Of a DNA stretch of 36,115 nucleotides, positions 1 through 8,733 are shown in pieces. Both the position numbers and the translations under genes were made by a program. How positions within the stretch are numbered: position 1 is the stretch's first letter; each line of letters opens with the position of its first letter. This stretch comes from Rhodobacterales bacterium 56_14_T64 (lineage in GTDB: Bacteria > Pseudomonadota > Alphaproteobacteria > Rhodobacterales > Rhodobacteraceae), in assembly GCA_002162795.1 (NCBI GenBank), contig MAAY01000022.1, positions 4,105-40,219 of the forward strand. Direction: 5' to 3'. The notes under the pieces were generated by a model. The model was given only the letters and a program-made list of their open reading frames with translations. It was not told where the DNA came from and did no database searches.

Positions 1-775
1 TCACCCGCCGCATCGCAGCCACCACTGTCGGCGACACATCAGCGCCGGCCAGCCAGGGTTTGGTCACATTTTCAAACGACATCAACGCCCGAATGGGAAC
101 CCCTTTGGCGACCAGTTTCCTGTAGGTGCTTTCTTTGAGCGCACCTGCGCTAAACCGGCCGGCCCCCACCGCCTCACCAACCAGATCGTGGCGCCCGAGG
201 TAAGCAAACTCTTGCAAATCTGAGCCGCTAATGCCCGCTTGGAGCAGATGGGATTGGGCCAGGTAGCGACCAATGGTCGACAGTTCGTTGCCAAAGGCAA
301 AGCTAAGTCCGGCCAGTTGATCCAGCGACTGGATTTCACTGTCCGTATGAACCACGATCACGCCTTTGAACCGCTTGCTACCCTTTTTGGATTCCATCGC
401 CACCAGATGAATGCCGGAACTCTGCTCTACTACATGCACATAAGACGCAGGACCAAAGCGGGCGAAATCAACGGTGCCATCCGCAAGTTGGCTGATCCCC
501 GCTTCGTATTCCTTGGCAATCTTCATCTTGATGGAGACGGGTTCGCCCAGTTCCTCGCTCATCCGATCGGCCAGATAAGACAGAAAGGGGCGATATTTTC
601 TAACTGTATCAGTGGGCTTGTCGGCGGCGTAGGTGCCGAAGGTCAATGTTATGTCCGCCTGCGCAGCCATTGGCAGAATGCTCATCCCACCGGCGACCAC
701 CCCCAATTGAACAACACTACGCAACTTTGGCAGGTAGCGTTTGAACGCACGTAAACACAGCAATGCACAGGTCAT
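1..775 (-). CDS. PhnD-like periplasmic phosphonate/phosphate-type substrate-binding protein (3' end cut by window)
   Basis: Reading the minus strand from ATG at 773-775 gives 258 codons open to the window edge, so the C-terminus lies outside. The start is preceded by a TGAGGA ribosome-binding site. The first 40 or so residues form a signal peptide (basic start, hydrophobic stretch, cleavage near MAAQA|DI). The mature part begins ITLTFGTYAADKPTDTVRKY and continues with YRPFLSYLADRM, a GTVDFARFGPASYV segment and a later LAGLSFAFG segment. This is the pattern of the PhnD/SsuA/transferrin-like family (ABC phosphate/phosphite/phosphonate binding proteins), in which the protein binds a small anion in the periplasm. 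No ABC permease or ATPase gene is visible beside it. Instead it is divergent from the large rhodanese-YidC-PEP-kinase fusion, suggesting a sensory or non-transport role (inference). The family call is fairly sure; the ligand is unknown. Confidence 0.8.
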   Translation of the reverse strand, partial: MTCALLCLRAFKRYLPKLRSVVQLGVVAGGMSILPMAAQADITLTFGTYAADKPTDTVRKYRPFLSYLADRMSEELGEPVSIKMKIAKEYEAGISQLADGTVDFARFGPASYVHVVEQSSGIHLVAMESKKGSKRFKGVIVVHTDSEIQSLDQLAGLSFAFGNELSTIGRYLAQSHLLQAGISGSDLQEFAYLGRHDLVGEAVGAGRFSAGALKESTYRKLVAKGVPIRALMSFENVTKPWLAGADVSPTVVAAMRRV

Positions 776-1005
776 AATAAAATCCTCAGGTTGCAATTTC
801 GGCTCTAAAACCGGTTCGTTCCCATATTCAGGTGCTCACATCGATCACAAGATAAGGTTAACCAGCAGTCAGAATTCCCACCTGATTTCAGGATAATAAT
901 GATCTTTTACCAATTAGTTAACCAAACGGTAACGTTTGTGACGTTTTGATGACAGCTTAACAAAAATTTTATGCAACGACCCCAATCCGTCTAACAGGAA
1001 AACAC
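776..1005. promoter_or_regulatory. Divergent promoter region between binding protein and rhodanese fusion
   Basis: 230 AT-richer bases separate two divergent starts, so promoters for both must lie here. Visible structure: GGTTAACC at 856-863 and a second GTTAACCA at 917-924, and a short inverted repeat AACGT-TTGTG-ACGTT at 931-945 that could be an operator. The downstream start GTG at 1006 is preceded by ACAGGAAA. No convincing -35/-10 pair was identified by eye, so the operator idea is only suggestive. Confidence 0.4.
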
Positions 1006-4000
1006 GTGGAAAGTTATTTTAGCGCTACGATCCGGACAGGGATCACTAAGGTCTCGCGACCAATTCTTGCTGCTTCGGCGATGATTTTTCTGCCGGCCGT
1101 CGCCTATGCAATCCCCTCACCAGAATTGATCATTGGCTCGGTTTCGTCCCTGGGCCAAGTTTTCGCTGTTGGCTTTGCCATGGTCTCGGGCTTGGGTGCC
1201 GTTGTCGCCACCAAGCTGGGGTTTTCGCCCAAGAAAGGTGGTGCTGCGAAACGCTATCCAATCCGGTTGATCACCTCTCTCGTCGCGATCACTCTGGCGT
1301 TAATAGCCCTAAATTATTGGCAATATGACACACAGAGATCAACAGAACTGGTCCGGCTACAATCCACACTAGTACGTCCAGCGCAATTTTCTGGCACCAC
1401 AATCAAAGACACCACTTTAAAAGAAACCAGCTTCTCACGGCAGCAAGATCACCCGCTGGCAATTTCAACTAACGAGGCCGCTGCATTGCTGGCGGGCGGC
1501 AACACCGCGTTTTACGATATCCGTGAAACTGGTGAAAACGCCATGGGCACTTTGCCCGGTGCAACTCACATCCGGTTCCCTGACTTTCTGCAATCGCAGC
1601 CTGTCATTGGCGATCAACCTGTGGTTCTGTTCTGCCACAACGGAAATCGCAGCTCTGAAACCTGTGAAAAGCTAGCCGCGATGGGTATCGACTGCCGTTT
1701 TATCTCGGGCGGTATTGAAAAATGGATCGTCGAAGGCAATGGATTTAGCGACGCAGAAGTTAAATCTTTGTCCGACCTGCGCGCGATTCCTGAATACCCG
1801 AATAAGGACGTATTGCTGAACACCGCTGATTTCAAATCGCTACTCGACACCGAAGACTTGCAAATTGTGGATACCCGCTATCCGGGCGATTTTGACAGTG
1901 GCCATCTGCCCGGTGCTGTGAACATCCCGATCCGGGCGCTAACCACGGACGAGCTGATGCGCCGCATTGATGCGCTGACCCCCAGAAAACCGACCATCGT
2001 TGCCTGCTATGACCGGCGCAGTTGCTTTATGGGGCAGGTTCTGGGTCTTGAAATGTCACAAAAAGGCTTCGACTTCCGGGGTCGCTATACCCTGCCGTGG
2101 GAGTTTTTCATTCCACCGGCTCCCAAGCCCCATATTCAGAATTGGCAAGCAGCCCAGAAAATTGGTCTGTGGGACAACGCAATCACAGCTGTTGCCACTG
2201 GGTTGCTGTGGATCCACGCGCGCAGCCATATCTTATTGGGACTGTTGGGTCTTTCGCTGCTGACCCGGCTGCTGATCCTTCCCGTTGCGTTAAAATCTGA
2301 GCGTGATCAGATCACTACAGCTGAGACCGCTGATGAGTTAAAAGGCGTCAAAAACAAGTTGTCCGCTGACCCGGTGCGCAAAGCCCGCGCAGTTCGGGCG
2401 TTCTATGCTGACAAAGGCCTGACCCCAATGCGCAACCTGACCGCGCTGCTGTTTCTGCCGGTGATGATGATCGGAGTCTCGGCCGCGCAAGAGGCCAGCG
2501 CTGCACTGCAGGTTCCGTTTCTGTGGATGTCTGATCTGGGCCTGCCCGATCCGAGCTTTGTCATGCCCGCGATATTCACCGCACTGGCCGGCATCTATCT
2601 GGCATGGGCCGTAGCCAAGACCCGCCGTCAAACGGGTCTATGGCTGGGACTGGGCCTGCCTGCTCTGTTTGCCATGGTGTTCGGCCTTAGTGCTGCAGCC
2701 AATGCCTACCTGTGCTGCAGCCTGACACTGTTGCTGGTGCAACGCGCCTATGTCACCGGCATGGTCACCCGCCTGCGCCAGTCGATTGCAGTGCATTTGC
2801 ACAAACGAGCCCTGCGCAAACTGCCCCTCGGTGTCATCCCAATGGGCTATAGCGAAGAGCTGGAAACCTCAGGCAACAAAGCCCTTCGTCTATCGATCCT
2901 GAAAAACGCAGGTCTGCCTGTGCCCGGCGGCGTGGTGGTGCGCGCAGACGCTATTGCCGACTATCGCCAGATGTCCCTGGTGCAAAAAAATGCATTTTCG
3001 GCCCAGATATGGCAGCTTGCCGGTCAGAAACCCTGCGCCGTGCGCAGCTCAGCCTGCAACGAGGACGGCGCGGACCAAAGCTTTGCAGGCGTGTTCGAAT
3101 CCGTACTGGACGTGACCGCCGTAACCATGCGCGACGCGCTGGACGCTGTTGTTGACAGCTTCACCTCTGAACGTGCCGCCAGCTATGACATCAATGCCAC
3201 AAGTGATAACGCAGGCAATATTCTGGTGCAGCAAATGGTGCAGGCGGAATACGCTGGTGTCCTGTTCACCCAAGACCCCACCGCCCCTGGCATGGTGATG
3301 ATTGAATGGGTCGAGGGCTGTGGCGAGGATCTGGTCTCGGGCCGTGTCACTCCCACCTCGCTGCGCTTTGGCCGCTATACCGGCCTGCCCGCGGACGAGG
3401 ATCAAGATCACACGTTGGACATGACGCCATTATTGGAACTGGGCCGTCAGATCGAAGACACCTTTGGCTGTCCGCAAGACGTTGAATGGGCCTATGCCGA
3501 TGGCGAATTCCAGATTGTGCAAAGCCGCGACATCACCACCCTGAACCTTGGTTCGGAGCAAGAGCAGGCCAGGTTGGCCCAATGGCGTGGCGTATTGGAC
3601 CGTTTTGGAGATGCTGCCCCAGACCAGACAATCCTGGAACAGGATGAAATGTCCGAGGTCTTGCCGCGCCCCACGCCGCTGTCCTTCTCGCTGATGGGTC
3701 GCATGTGGTCTCCAGGGGGCAGCGTTGATCTCGCCTGCCGCGATTTGGGCGTCCCATATGGCCTGCCTGAAGGGCCCGAAGGCCATATGGTCAACTTGTT
3801 CGGCAAAACCTATGTAGATGTGGCTTTGAAACAAGGCATGACGCTGAACCTCAGCACCTCCAAGGCCAAGCAGTTGCGCAAACAGGCGCGCCCGATGATC
3901 GATCACTTCCGCGGTGACGTGATGCCCGACCTGGCCGAACAACTGGCACTGTGGCAGGCGGTTGACTATACTGCCCTGCCCCTGCCCAAGCTGGTCGAAA

Positions 4001-5037
4001 CCATCGACACGCTGCAGCAGTTGCTGGTGCAGGACATTTATGTCGAAGCCGAAAAGATCAACATTTTGGCCGGTTTTACCATGGGCGAGGCCAGCGCGGC
4101 AGCTCAAAGCGACCCGGCCCTGCGCGCGCATCTGATGCAGGTCGAGCTGCCCCATGCGCCGTCTAGCCTGATCGCCAGTTGCAAAGGAAAAACTGCGCAA
4201 ACCAAAGCGCTGCAACTGATGGGCCACCGGTCGATCTTTGACTACGAACTCAGTTCACCACGTTATATCGAGGCCCCTACCCTGCTGTGGTCGCTGCTCG
4301 ACAGCTCGGACGAACCAAAAACCTCCACGCCAACTCCTGCGAACCTGCCGGGTGAGCTGAGCGATGTTCTCGAACTGGCCGTGGTCTTTCAGGACCTGAA
4401 GGAACAGGCCAAACACGAGGCCCTGCGCGTGGTTGCTGAAATTCGCCGCGCAACACTGGCTCTTGGCCGGGTCACCAGGCTCAAAGAGCTGATTTTCCAT
4501 CTGACATTGGAAGAGCTGCTGGGGGCTGACTGGAGCCAGCCTGAGCCCCTACATCAGTTGGCCCAAAGCCGTAAACACCAGGCGGAGCTACGCAAGAAAT
4601 CAGCCCCCACCGAGATCAGCCTGACCCTGCGCGACTGCGAATTGTTATCGCTGGGCAAACTGGCCCAAGCAGGCGACGGCACTCTAGGTGGCACTTGTGT
4701 GGCCGGCAGTGGTGCCATCACCGGCCGGGTGTTCTGGGTCGAGGACGAAAGCTCGATCGACCCAGCCACGTTTGACGGCTTCTGCGATGGTGACATTCTG
4801 GTCTGCCGAATGATCAACCCGGCCTGGCTACCTTGGGTGCAACGCTCGGGCGCGGTGCTGTCCGAGGTCGGCGGCTGGCTTAGCCATATGGCGATTGTCG
4901 CCCGCGAGAAAGACGTCCTGATGTTGGTGGCTTGCAAAGGTCTGGATCAGCTTGATACCGGCAACCGGATCAAAGTCACCAATGACGGCACCATCGAACA
5001 GGTCCAGATTACCGAGTTGAAAGTGGTTTCGGCCTAA
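1006..5037 (+). CDS. Membrane fusion protein: two rhodanese domains, YidC/Oxa1-like domain, PEP-synthase-like dikinase module
   Basis: A 1343-residue protein starting at GTG 1006, with AGGAAA just upstream. It opens with a signal-anchor and membrane segments (about 15-105). Rhodanese domain 1 (about 150-245) has a CHNGNRSS active loop with Cys210. Rhodanese domain 2 (about 268-365) has the loop CYDRRSC with Cys334. Residues about 388-590 resemble YidC/Oxa1 insertases: a hydrophobic LLTRLLILPVALKSE helix, a charged hairpin, LTPMRNLTALLFLP, then FLWMSDLGLPDPSFVMPAIF. From about 615 a PEP/pyruvate-binding ATP-grasp domain follows (SGNKALRLSILKNAGLPVPGG; QDVEWAYADGEFQIVQSRDI near 824-843). At the C-terminus a PEP-utiliser mobile domain has GGWLSHMAIVARE with His1294. 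The TIM-barrel PEP-binding domain of true PEP synthase is absent, so domain order matches rifampicin phosphotransferase, in which ATP phosphorylates a third substrate via histidine. The substrate is unknown. Domain calls are by motif; the whole-protein function is inference. Confidence 0.85.
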   Translation: MESYFSATIRTGITKVSRPILAASAMIFLPAVAYAIPSPELIIGSVSSLGQVFAVGFAMVSGLGAVVATKLGFSPKKGGAAKRYPIRLITSLVAITLALIALNYWQYDTQRSTELVRLQSTLVRPAQFSGTTIKDTTLKETSFSRQQDHPLAISTNEAAALLAGGNTAFYDIRETGENAMGTLPGATHIRFPDFLQSQPVIGDQPVVLFCHNGNRSSETCEKLAAMGIDCRFISGGIEKWIVEGNGFSDAEVKSLSDLRAIPEYPNKDVLLNTADFKSLLDTEDLQIVDTRYPGDFDSGHLPGAVNIPIRALTTDELMRRIDALTPRKPTIVACYDRRSCFMGQVLGLEMSQKGFDFRGRYTLPWEFFIPPAPKPHIQNWQAAQKIGLWDNAITAVATGLLWIHARSHILLGLLGLSLLTRLLILPVALKSERDQITTAETADELKGVKNKLSADPVRKARAVRAFYADKGLTPMRNLTALLFLPVMMIGVSAAQEASAALQVPFLWMSDLGLPDPSFVMPAIFTALAGIYLAWAVAKTRRQTGLWLGLGLPALFAMVFGLSAAANAYLCCSLTLLLVQRAYVTGMVTRLRQSIAVHLHKRALRKLPLGVIPMGYSEELETSGNKALRLSILKNAGLPVPGGVVVRADAIADYRQMSLVQKNAFSAQIWQLAGQKPCAVRSSACNEDGADQSFAGVFESVLDVTAVTMRDALDAVVDSFTSERAASYDINATSDNAGNILVQQMVQAEYAGVLFTQDPTAPGMVMIEWVEGCGEDLVSGRVTPTSLRFGRYTGLPADEDQDHTLDMTPLLELGRQIEDTFGCPQDVEWAYADGEFQIVQSRDITTLNLGSEQEQARLAQWRGVLDRFGDAAPDQTILEQDEMSEVLPRPTPLSFSLMGRMWSPGGSVDLACRDLGVPYGLPEGPEGHMVNLFGKTYVDVALKQGMTLNLSTSKAKQLRKQARPMIDHFRGDVMPDLAEQLALWQAVDYTALPLPKLVETIDTLQQLLVQDIYVEAEKINILAGFTMGEASAAAQSDPALRAHLMQVELPHAPSSLIASCKGKTAQTKALQLMGHRSIFDYELSSPRYIEAPTLLWSLLDSSDEPKTSTPTPANLPGELSDVLELAVVFQDLKEQAKHEALRVVAEIRRATLALGRVTRLKELIFHLTLEELLGADWSQPEPLHQLAQSRKHQAELRKKSAPTEISLTLRDCELLSLGKLAQAGDGTLGGTCVAGSGAITGRVFWVEDESSIDPATFDGFCDGDILVCRMINPAWLPWVQRSGAVLSEVGGWLSHMAIVAREKDVLMLVACKGLDQLDTGNRIKVTNDGTIEQVQITELKVVSA

Positions 5038-5048
5038 CTCTGCAAAGA

Positions 5049-5081
5049 ATCACGCGCGCGCCAAATTGGCGCGCGCGTGAT
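5049..5081. terminator. Strong hairpin between convergent genes
   Basis: A perfect 14-bp inverted repeat (left arm 5049-5062, right arm 5068-5081, loop AAATT) made mostly of GC alternation lies 11 bases after the fusion gene stop and 27 bases before the end of the convergent manC gene. No long T tract follows, but the position fits a bidirectional terminator. Confidence 0.75.
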
Positions 5082-5108
5082 CAAATCTAACGGCAAACCG
5101 CAGCTCAT

Positions 5109-6530
5109 TCAGCTGCGCGCATAGACGTCCTCGTAGCGGATAATGTCATCTTCACCCAGATAGCTGCCGGTCTGTACTTCAATCAGCACCATCGGCACTT
5201 TGCCGGGGTTCTCCATCCGGTGCACCGCGCCTAGCGGGATATAGACAGACTGGTTTTCGCTTACCAGTTTCACCTCATCGTCCACCGTCACTTTGGCGGT
5301 GCCTTCAACCACAATCCAATGCTCGGATCGGTGGTGGTGGCTTTGCAAGGACAGTGCAGCGCCGGGATGGACCACGATGCGTTTCACCTGGAACCGATCT
5401 CCCACCACCAGACTCTCAAACCAGCCCCATGGGCGGTGATCCTTGGGAAAGGCAGTCGCCTGTTTGGCCGCTTTCGCCTTGAGCGCCGCCACTGCCAGCT
5501 TGACGTCCTGCGCACGGCTGACATCAGCCACCAAAACCGCGTCCGGCATCGCCACCGCGATGATATCCTTCAGCCCGATGCCCACCAGTTCCAGCGCATC
5601 ATCTTCGGACCGCAACAGGCTGTTTTCACAATCAATCGCCGTGGCCGGCCCCTGTGCGACCACGCCATCGGTATCCGGTCCAGCCTCGCGCCAGACCGCA
5701 TCCCAGCCGCCCAGATCAGACCAGCCAGCAGCAAACGGCACCACGGTCAGATTGTCAGCCCGTTCCATCACCGCATAGTCAAACGAGATATCTTCGGCCC
5801 CGCTCCAGGCTTTGGGGTCCAGGCGCAAAAAGCCAAGGTCGGGCTGCCCCTGATTCACGGCCCGCTGCACAGGCACCATCAACTCGGGCGCATGAGCGCG
5901 AAACGCCGCGACAATTGTCTGCACCGAGAACAGGAAGATCCCGGCGTTCCAAAGGAAAGTCCCTGCCGCCAACATCTGCTCAGCTGTATCCGCATCCGGT
6001 TTTTCCACAAACCGCTTCAGCCCAATGGCCCGCGGCGAGAAATCACCCGCGTCGCCATCCAGCTCCAGATAGCCATATCCGGTCTCTGCATGGGTTGGCT
6101 TGATCCCAAAGGTCACCAACTGCCCGTCGCGTGCTGCTGCCTCGCCTGCTTTTACCGCCGTCCGGAATGCAGTGGCATCCGGCACCACGTGATCCGATGG
6201 GGCCACCAGCATCAATGCCTCGGGGTCAGTTTTCAACAAGTGCAACGCCGCTGCCAGCACCGCAGGCGCGGTATTGCGCCCCTCAGGCTCAATCAGGATC
6301 GCGCCGGGATCGATACCGATCTCCGACAGCTGTTCAGTGACAATGAAGCGGAAATCGGAATTGGTCAGCACCAAGGGGGCCGCGTAACCCTCTCCCGCGA
6401 GCCGCTGCGCCGAGTCCTGAAACAAGGTGGTGTCGCCCAGTAGTGGCGAGAACTGTTTTGGATAGCTTTTACGCGACAGCGGCCAAAGCCGGGTGCCCGA
6501 GCCGCCGCAAAGAAGAACAGGAGTGATCAT
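5109..6530 (-). CDS. manC: Mannose-1-phosphate guanylyltransferase / mannose-6-phosphate isomerase
   Basis: A 473-residue protein, the usual length of the bifunctional type II enzyme (AlgA/ManC/CpsB/XanB). It has the nucleotidyltransferase signature at the N-terminus (PVLLCGGSGTRLWPLSRKSY, residues about 4-23) and a RFVEKPDADTA substrate loop. The C-terminal cupin isomerase domain has LSLQSHHHRSEHWIVVEGTA and ends GSYLGEDDIIRYEDVYARS. Together these domains convert fructose-6-P to mannose-6-P and mannose-1-P plus GTP to GDP-mannose; a separate phosphomannomutase is needed and is not seen here. It is the last gene of the minus-strand sugar operon, 15 bases after fcl, and GDP-mannose feeds the two genes just upstream. 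Family certain; the isomerase activity is inferred from the conserved metal-binding histidines. Confidence 0.95.
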   Translation of the reverse strand: MITPVLLCGGSGTRLWPLSRKSYPKQFSPLLGDTTLFQDSAQRLAGEGYAAPLVLTNSDFRFIVTEQLSEIGIDPGAILIEPEGRNTAPAVLAAALHLLKTDPEALMLVAPSDHVVPDATAFRTAVKAGEAAARDGQLVTFGIKPTHAETGYGYLELDGDAGDFSPRAIGLKRFVEKPDADTAEQMLAAGTFLWNAGIFLFSVQTIVAAFRAHAPELMVPVQRAVNQGQPDLGFLRLDPKAWSGAEDISFDYAVMERADNLTVVPFAAGWSDLGGWDAVWREAGPDTDGVVAQGPATAIDCENSLLRSEDDALELVGIGLKDIIAVAMPDAVLVADVSRAQDVKLAVAALKAKAAKQATAFPKDHRPWGWFESLVVGDRFQVKRIVVHPGAALSLQSHHHRSEHWIVVEGTAKVTVDDEVKLVSENQSVYIPLGAVHRMENPGKVPMVLIEVQTGSYLGEDDIIRYEDVYARS

Positions 6531-6545
6531 AAAATATCCTAACCG

Positions 6546-7508
6546 CTATTTCTGACGTAATTCGTCTTCGTTCAATGTTAAAAACCACTTGTAAGTCCCC
6601 CGGATGCCGTCCTCCAGCGCAATGCTGGAGCTCCAACCCATCTGGGCCAGCCGCGATACGTCCATCAATTTACGCATCGTTCCATCGGGTTTTGAGGTAT
6701 CCTGCGTGATCTTACCGGTGAACCCGGTGATACGCGCCACCAGCTCGGCCAGCTCACGGATGCTGATATCCCTGCCAGAGCCGACATTGATATGGCTCAG
6801 CATGGGGTCGGTGTTAGCGGCATAACTTTCGGCATCCAGGTCCAGCACAAACAGGCTGGCAGCGGCCATATCATCCACATGCAGGAATTCACGTTTCGGC
6901 TTGCCCGATCCCCAGATCATCACTTCCTCGGCACCGATCTGTGCCGCCTCGTGAAAACGCCGGATCAGCGCGGGCAACACATGGCTGTTTTCCGGGTGAA
7001 AGTTGTCACCCGGCCCATACAAATTGGTCGGCATCACCGAATGGTAGTCAGTGCCATACTGCCGGTTATAGCTTTCACATAGCTTGATGCCGGCGATCTT
7101 GGCAATGGCATAAGGCTCGTTGGTGGCTTCCAGCGTACCGGTCAACAGCGCATCTTCCGCCATCGGCTGGTCAGCCAGTTTAGGATAGATACAGCTTGAG
7201 CCCAGTTGCAGCAGTTTGGTGACCCCAGCCTGATAGGCCGCATGGATCACGTTGCATTCAATCATCAGGTTTTCATAGATGAACTGCGCCGGGTAAGAGT
7301 TGTTGGCGACAATGCCACCAACCTTGGCCGCTGCCAAAATAACCTGATCCGGCTTCTCAGCCTCGAAAAACGCCTGCACCGCCGCCTGATTGGTCAGATC
7401 CAACTCGGCACTGGTGCGGGTAATCAGCTCATGCCCGCCCTGCGCCTGCAATTGACGCAAAATGGCGCCGCCGACCATGCCGCGATGGCCTGCCACATAA
7501 ATGCGCAT
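6546..7508 (-). CDS. fcl: GDP-L-fucose synthase (GDP-4-keto-6-deoxymannose epimerase/reductase)
   Basis: A 320-residue short-chain dehydrogenase of normal length for Fcl/WcaG. It has the NADP-binding GHRGMVG motif at residues 7-13, a VGGIVANN segment typical of this family, SSCIYPK with the catalytic serine, and the YAIAK Tyr-x-x-x-Lys motif, followed by [12 protein letters not shown]. It epimerises and reduces GDP-4-keto-6-deoxy-D-mannose to GDP-L-fucose in the cytoplasm. It begins four bases after the gmd stop and ends 15 bases before manC, so the three genes form a complete fructose-6-P to GDP-fucose set apart from phosphomannomutase. Very sure. Confidence 0.96.
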   Translation of the reverse strand: MRIYVAGHRGMVGGAILRQLQAQGGHELITRTSAELDLTNQAAVQAFFEAEKPDQVILAAAKVGGIVANNSYPAQFIYENLMIECNVIHAAYQAGVTKLLQLGSSCIYPKLADQPMAEDALLTGTLEATNEPYAIAKIAGIKLCESYNRQYGTDYHSVMPTNLYGPGDNFHPENSHVLPALIRRFHEAAQIGAEEVMIWGSGKPKREFLHVDDMAAASLFVLDLDAESYAANTDPMLSHINVGSGRDISIRELAELVARITGFTGKITQDTSKPDGTMRKLMDVSRLAQMGWSSSIALEDGIRGTYKWFLTLNEDELRQK

Positions 7509-7512
7509 AACC

Positions 7513-8634
7513 TTACCCCTCGACCGAGACCGGCAGGTCCATGCCGTGCTGTTGCAACAGCGCGTGACGCCGTGCAGTTTTCAGATCCTCAGCCGCCATT
7601 TCGGCACACATTTCCTGCACGGTAATTTCCGGCACCCAGCCCAGCTTTTCCTTGGCCTTGGCCGGGTTGCCCAGCAAGGTTTCCACCTCGGCGGGACGGA
7701 AATAGCGTGGATCAATACGCATCACCACATCGCCGACGCTCAACGCTGGGGCATTATCACTTGCAATTGCAGCGACGGTGGCAATCTCATCCAAGCCACT
7801 GCCGGTGAATTCCAGCGTAATGCCCAGCTCTTCGGCAGACCACTGCACAAACTGGCGCACCGAATATTGTACCCCGGTGGCAATGACAAAATCCTCAGGC
7901 GCGTCCTGCTGCAGCATCATCCACTGCATCCGAACATAGTCCTTGGCATGGCCCCAGTCGCGCAGCGCGTCGATGTTGCCCAGGTGCAGGCAATCCTCGA
8001 GACCCTGCGAAATATTGGCCAGCGCCCGGGTGATTTTGCGGGTCACAAAAGTCTCACCGCGGCGCGGGCTCTCGTGGTTGAACAGGATGCCGTTGCAGGC
8101 ATACATCCCATAAGCCTCGCGATAGTTCACCGTGATCCAATAGGCGTACATCTTGGCAACCGCATAGGGGCTGCGCGGGTGGAACGGCGTGGTTTCGGTC
8201 TGCGGCGTTTCCTGTACCAGACCATACAGCTCAGAGGTCGAGGCCTGATAGAACCGGGTCTTTTTTTCCAGCCCCAGAAAACGGATTGCTTCCAACAAGC
8301 GCAAGGTGCCCATGGCATCCACATCTGCCGTATATTCCGGTGCCTCAAAGCTCACAGCAACATGGCTCTGCGCGCCGAGGTTATAGACCTCGTCCGGCTG
8401 CACTTCTTTGATAATCCGGGTCAGGTTGGAACTGTCGCTCAGATCGCCGTAATGCAGCTTGAAATTGGAGTGGTCGGTGTGCGGATCCTGATAGATGTGA
8501 TCCACCCGTTGCGTGTTGAACGAGCTGGCCCGACGCTTGATGCCGTGCACCTCATAGCCTTTTTCCAGCAGAAGCTCTGCCAGATAAGAGCCGTCCTGAC
8601 CGGTCACTCCGGTGATAAGTGCTGTCTTGGTCAT
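7513..8634 (-). CDS. gmd: GDP-mannose 4,6-dehydratase
   Basis: A 373-residue extended short-chain dehydrogenase. N-terminal [19 protein letters not shown] carries the Gly-x-x-Gly-x-Asp-Gly cofactor motif. It is followed by [16 protein letters not shown], typical of Gmd, the STSELYG segment with the catalytic Thr/Ser-Glu, and YAVAK with the Tyr-Lys pair. Further on are [17 protein letters not shown] and the DWGHAKDYV motif, both hallmark Gmd sequences. It dehydrates GDP-D-mannose to GDP-4-keto-6-deoxy-D-mannose, the substrate of the fcl product four bases downstream. A 99-base gap separates it from the upstream dehydrogenase gene, so it may have its own promoter. Very sure. Confidence 0.97.
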   Translation of the reverse strand: MTKTALITGVTGQDGSYLAELLLEKGYEVHGIKRRASSFNTQRVDHIYQDPHTDHSNFKLHYGDLSDSSNLTRIIKEVQPDEVYNLGAQSHVAVSFEAPEYTADVDAMGTLRLLEAIRFLGLEKKTRFYQASTSELYGLVQETPQTETTPFHPRSPYAVAKMYAYWITVNYREAYGMYACNGILFNHESPRRGETFVTRKITRALANISQGLEDCLHLGNIDALRDWGHAKDYVRMQWMMLQQDAPEDFVIATGVQYSVRQFVQWSAEELGITLEFTGSGLDEIATVAAIASDNAPALSVGDVVMRIDPRYFRPAEVETLLGNPAKAKEKLGWVPEITVQEMCAEMAAEDLKTARRHALLQQHGMDLPVSVEG

Positions 8635-8733
8635 TCAATTGCCAATCATCAATGAGTCCCGCTGACCGGGTTGCCACCAGACATGCCATTGCCGGGGATG
8701 CAGTTCAATAGTCGCCGCCCCCAAGAACAGGAT

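Noticed and set aside
3430-4227. Long open frame on the minus strand inside the fusion gene
   Set aside because: It is antisense to strongly motif-supported coding sequence; composition is His/Gln/Arg-rich, as expected from the reverse of a GC-rich gene, with no domain pattern.
1006-5037. Classical PEP synthase (ppsA)
   Set aside because: The C-terminal PEP-binding TIM barrel is missing and the swivelling histidine domain is last, so the standard pyruvate-to-PEP reaction is unlikely.
5319-8655. Long plus-strand open frames opposite manC, fcl and gmd
   Set aside because: The minus-strand products are unmistakable enzymes; the plus-strand frames are shadows with His/Arg-rich, low-information products.
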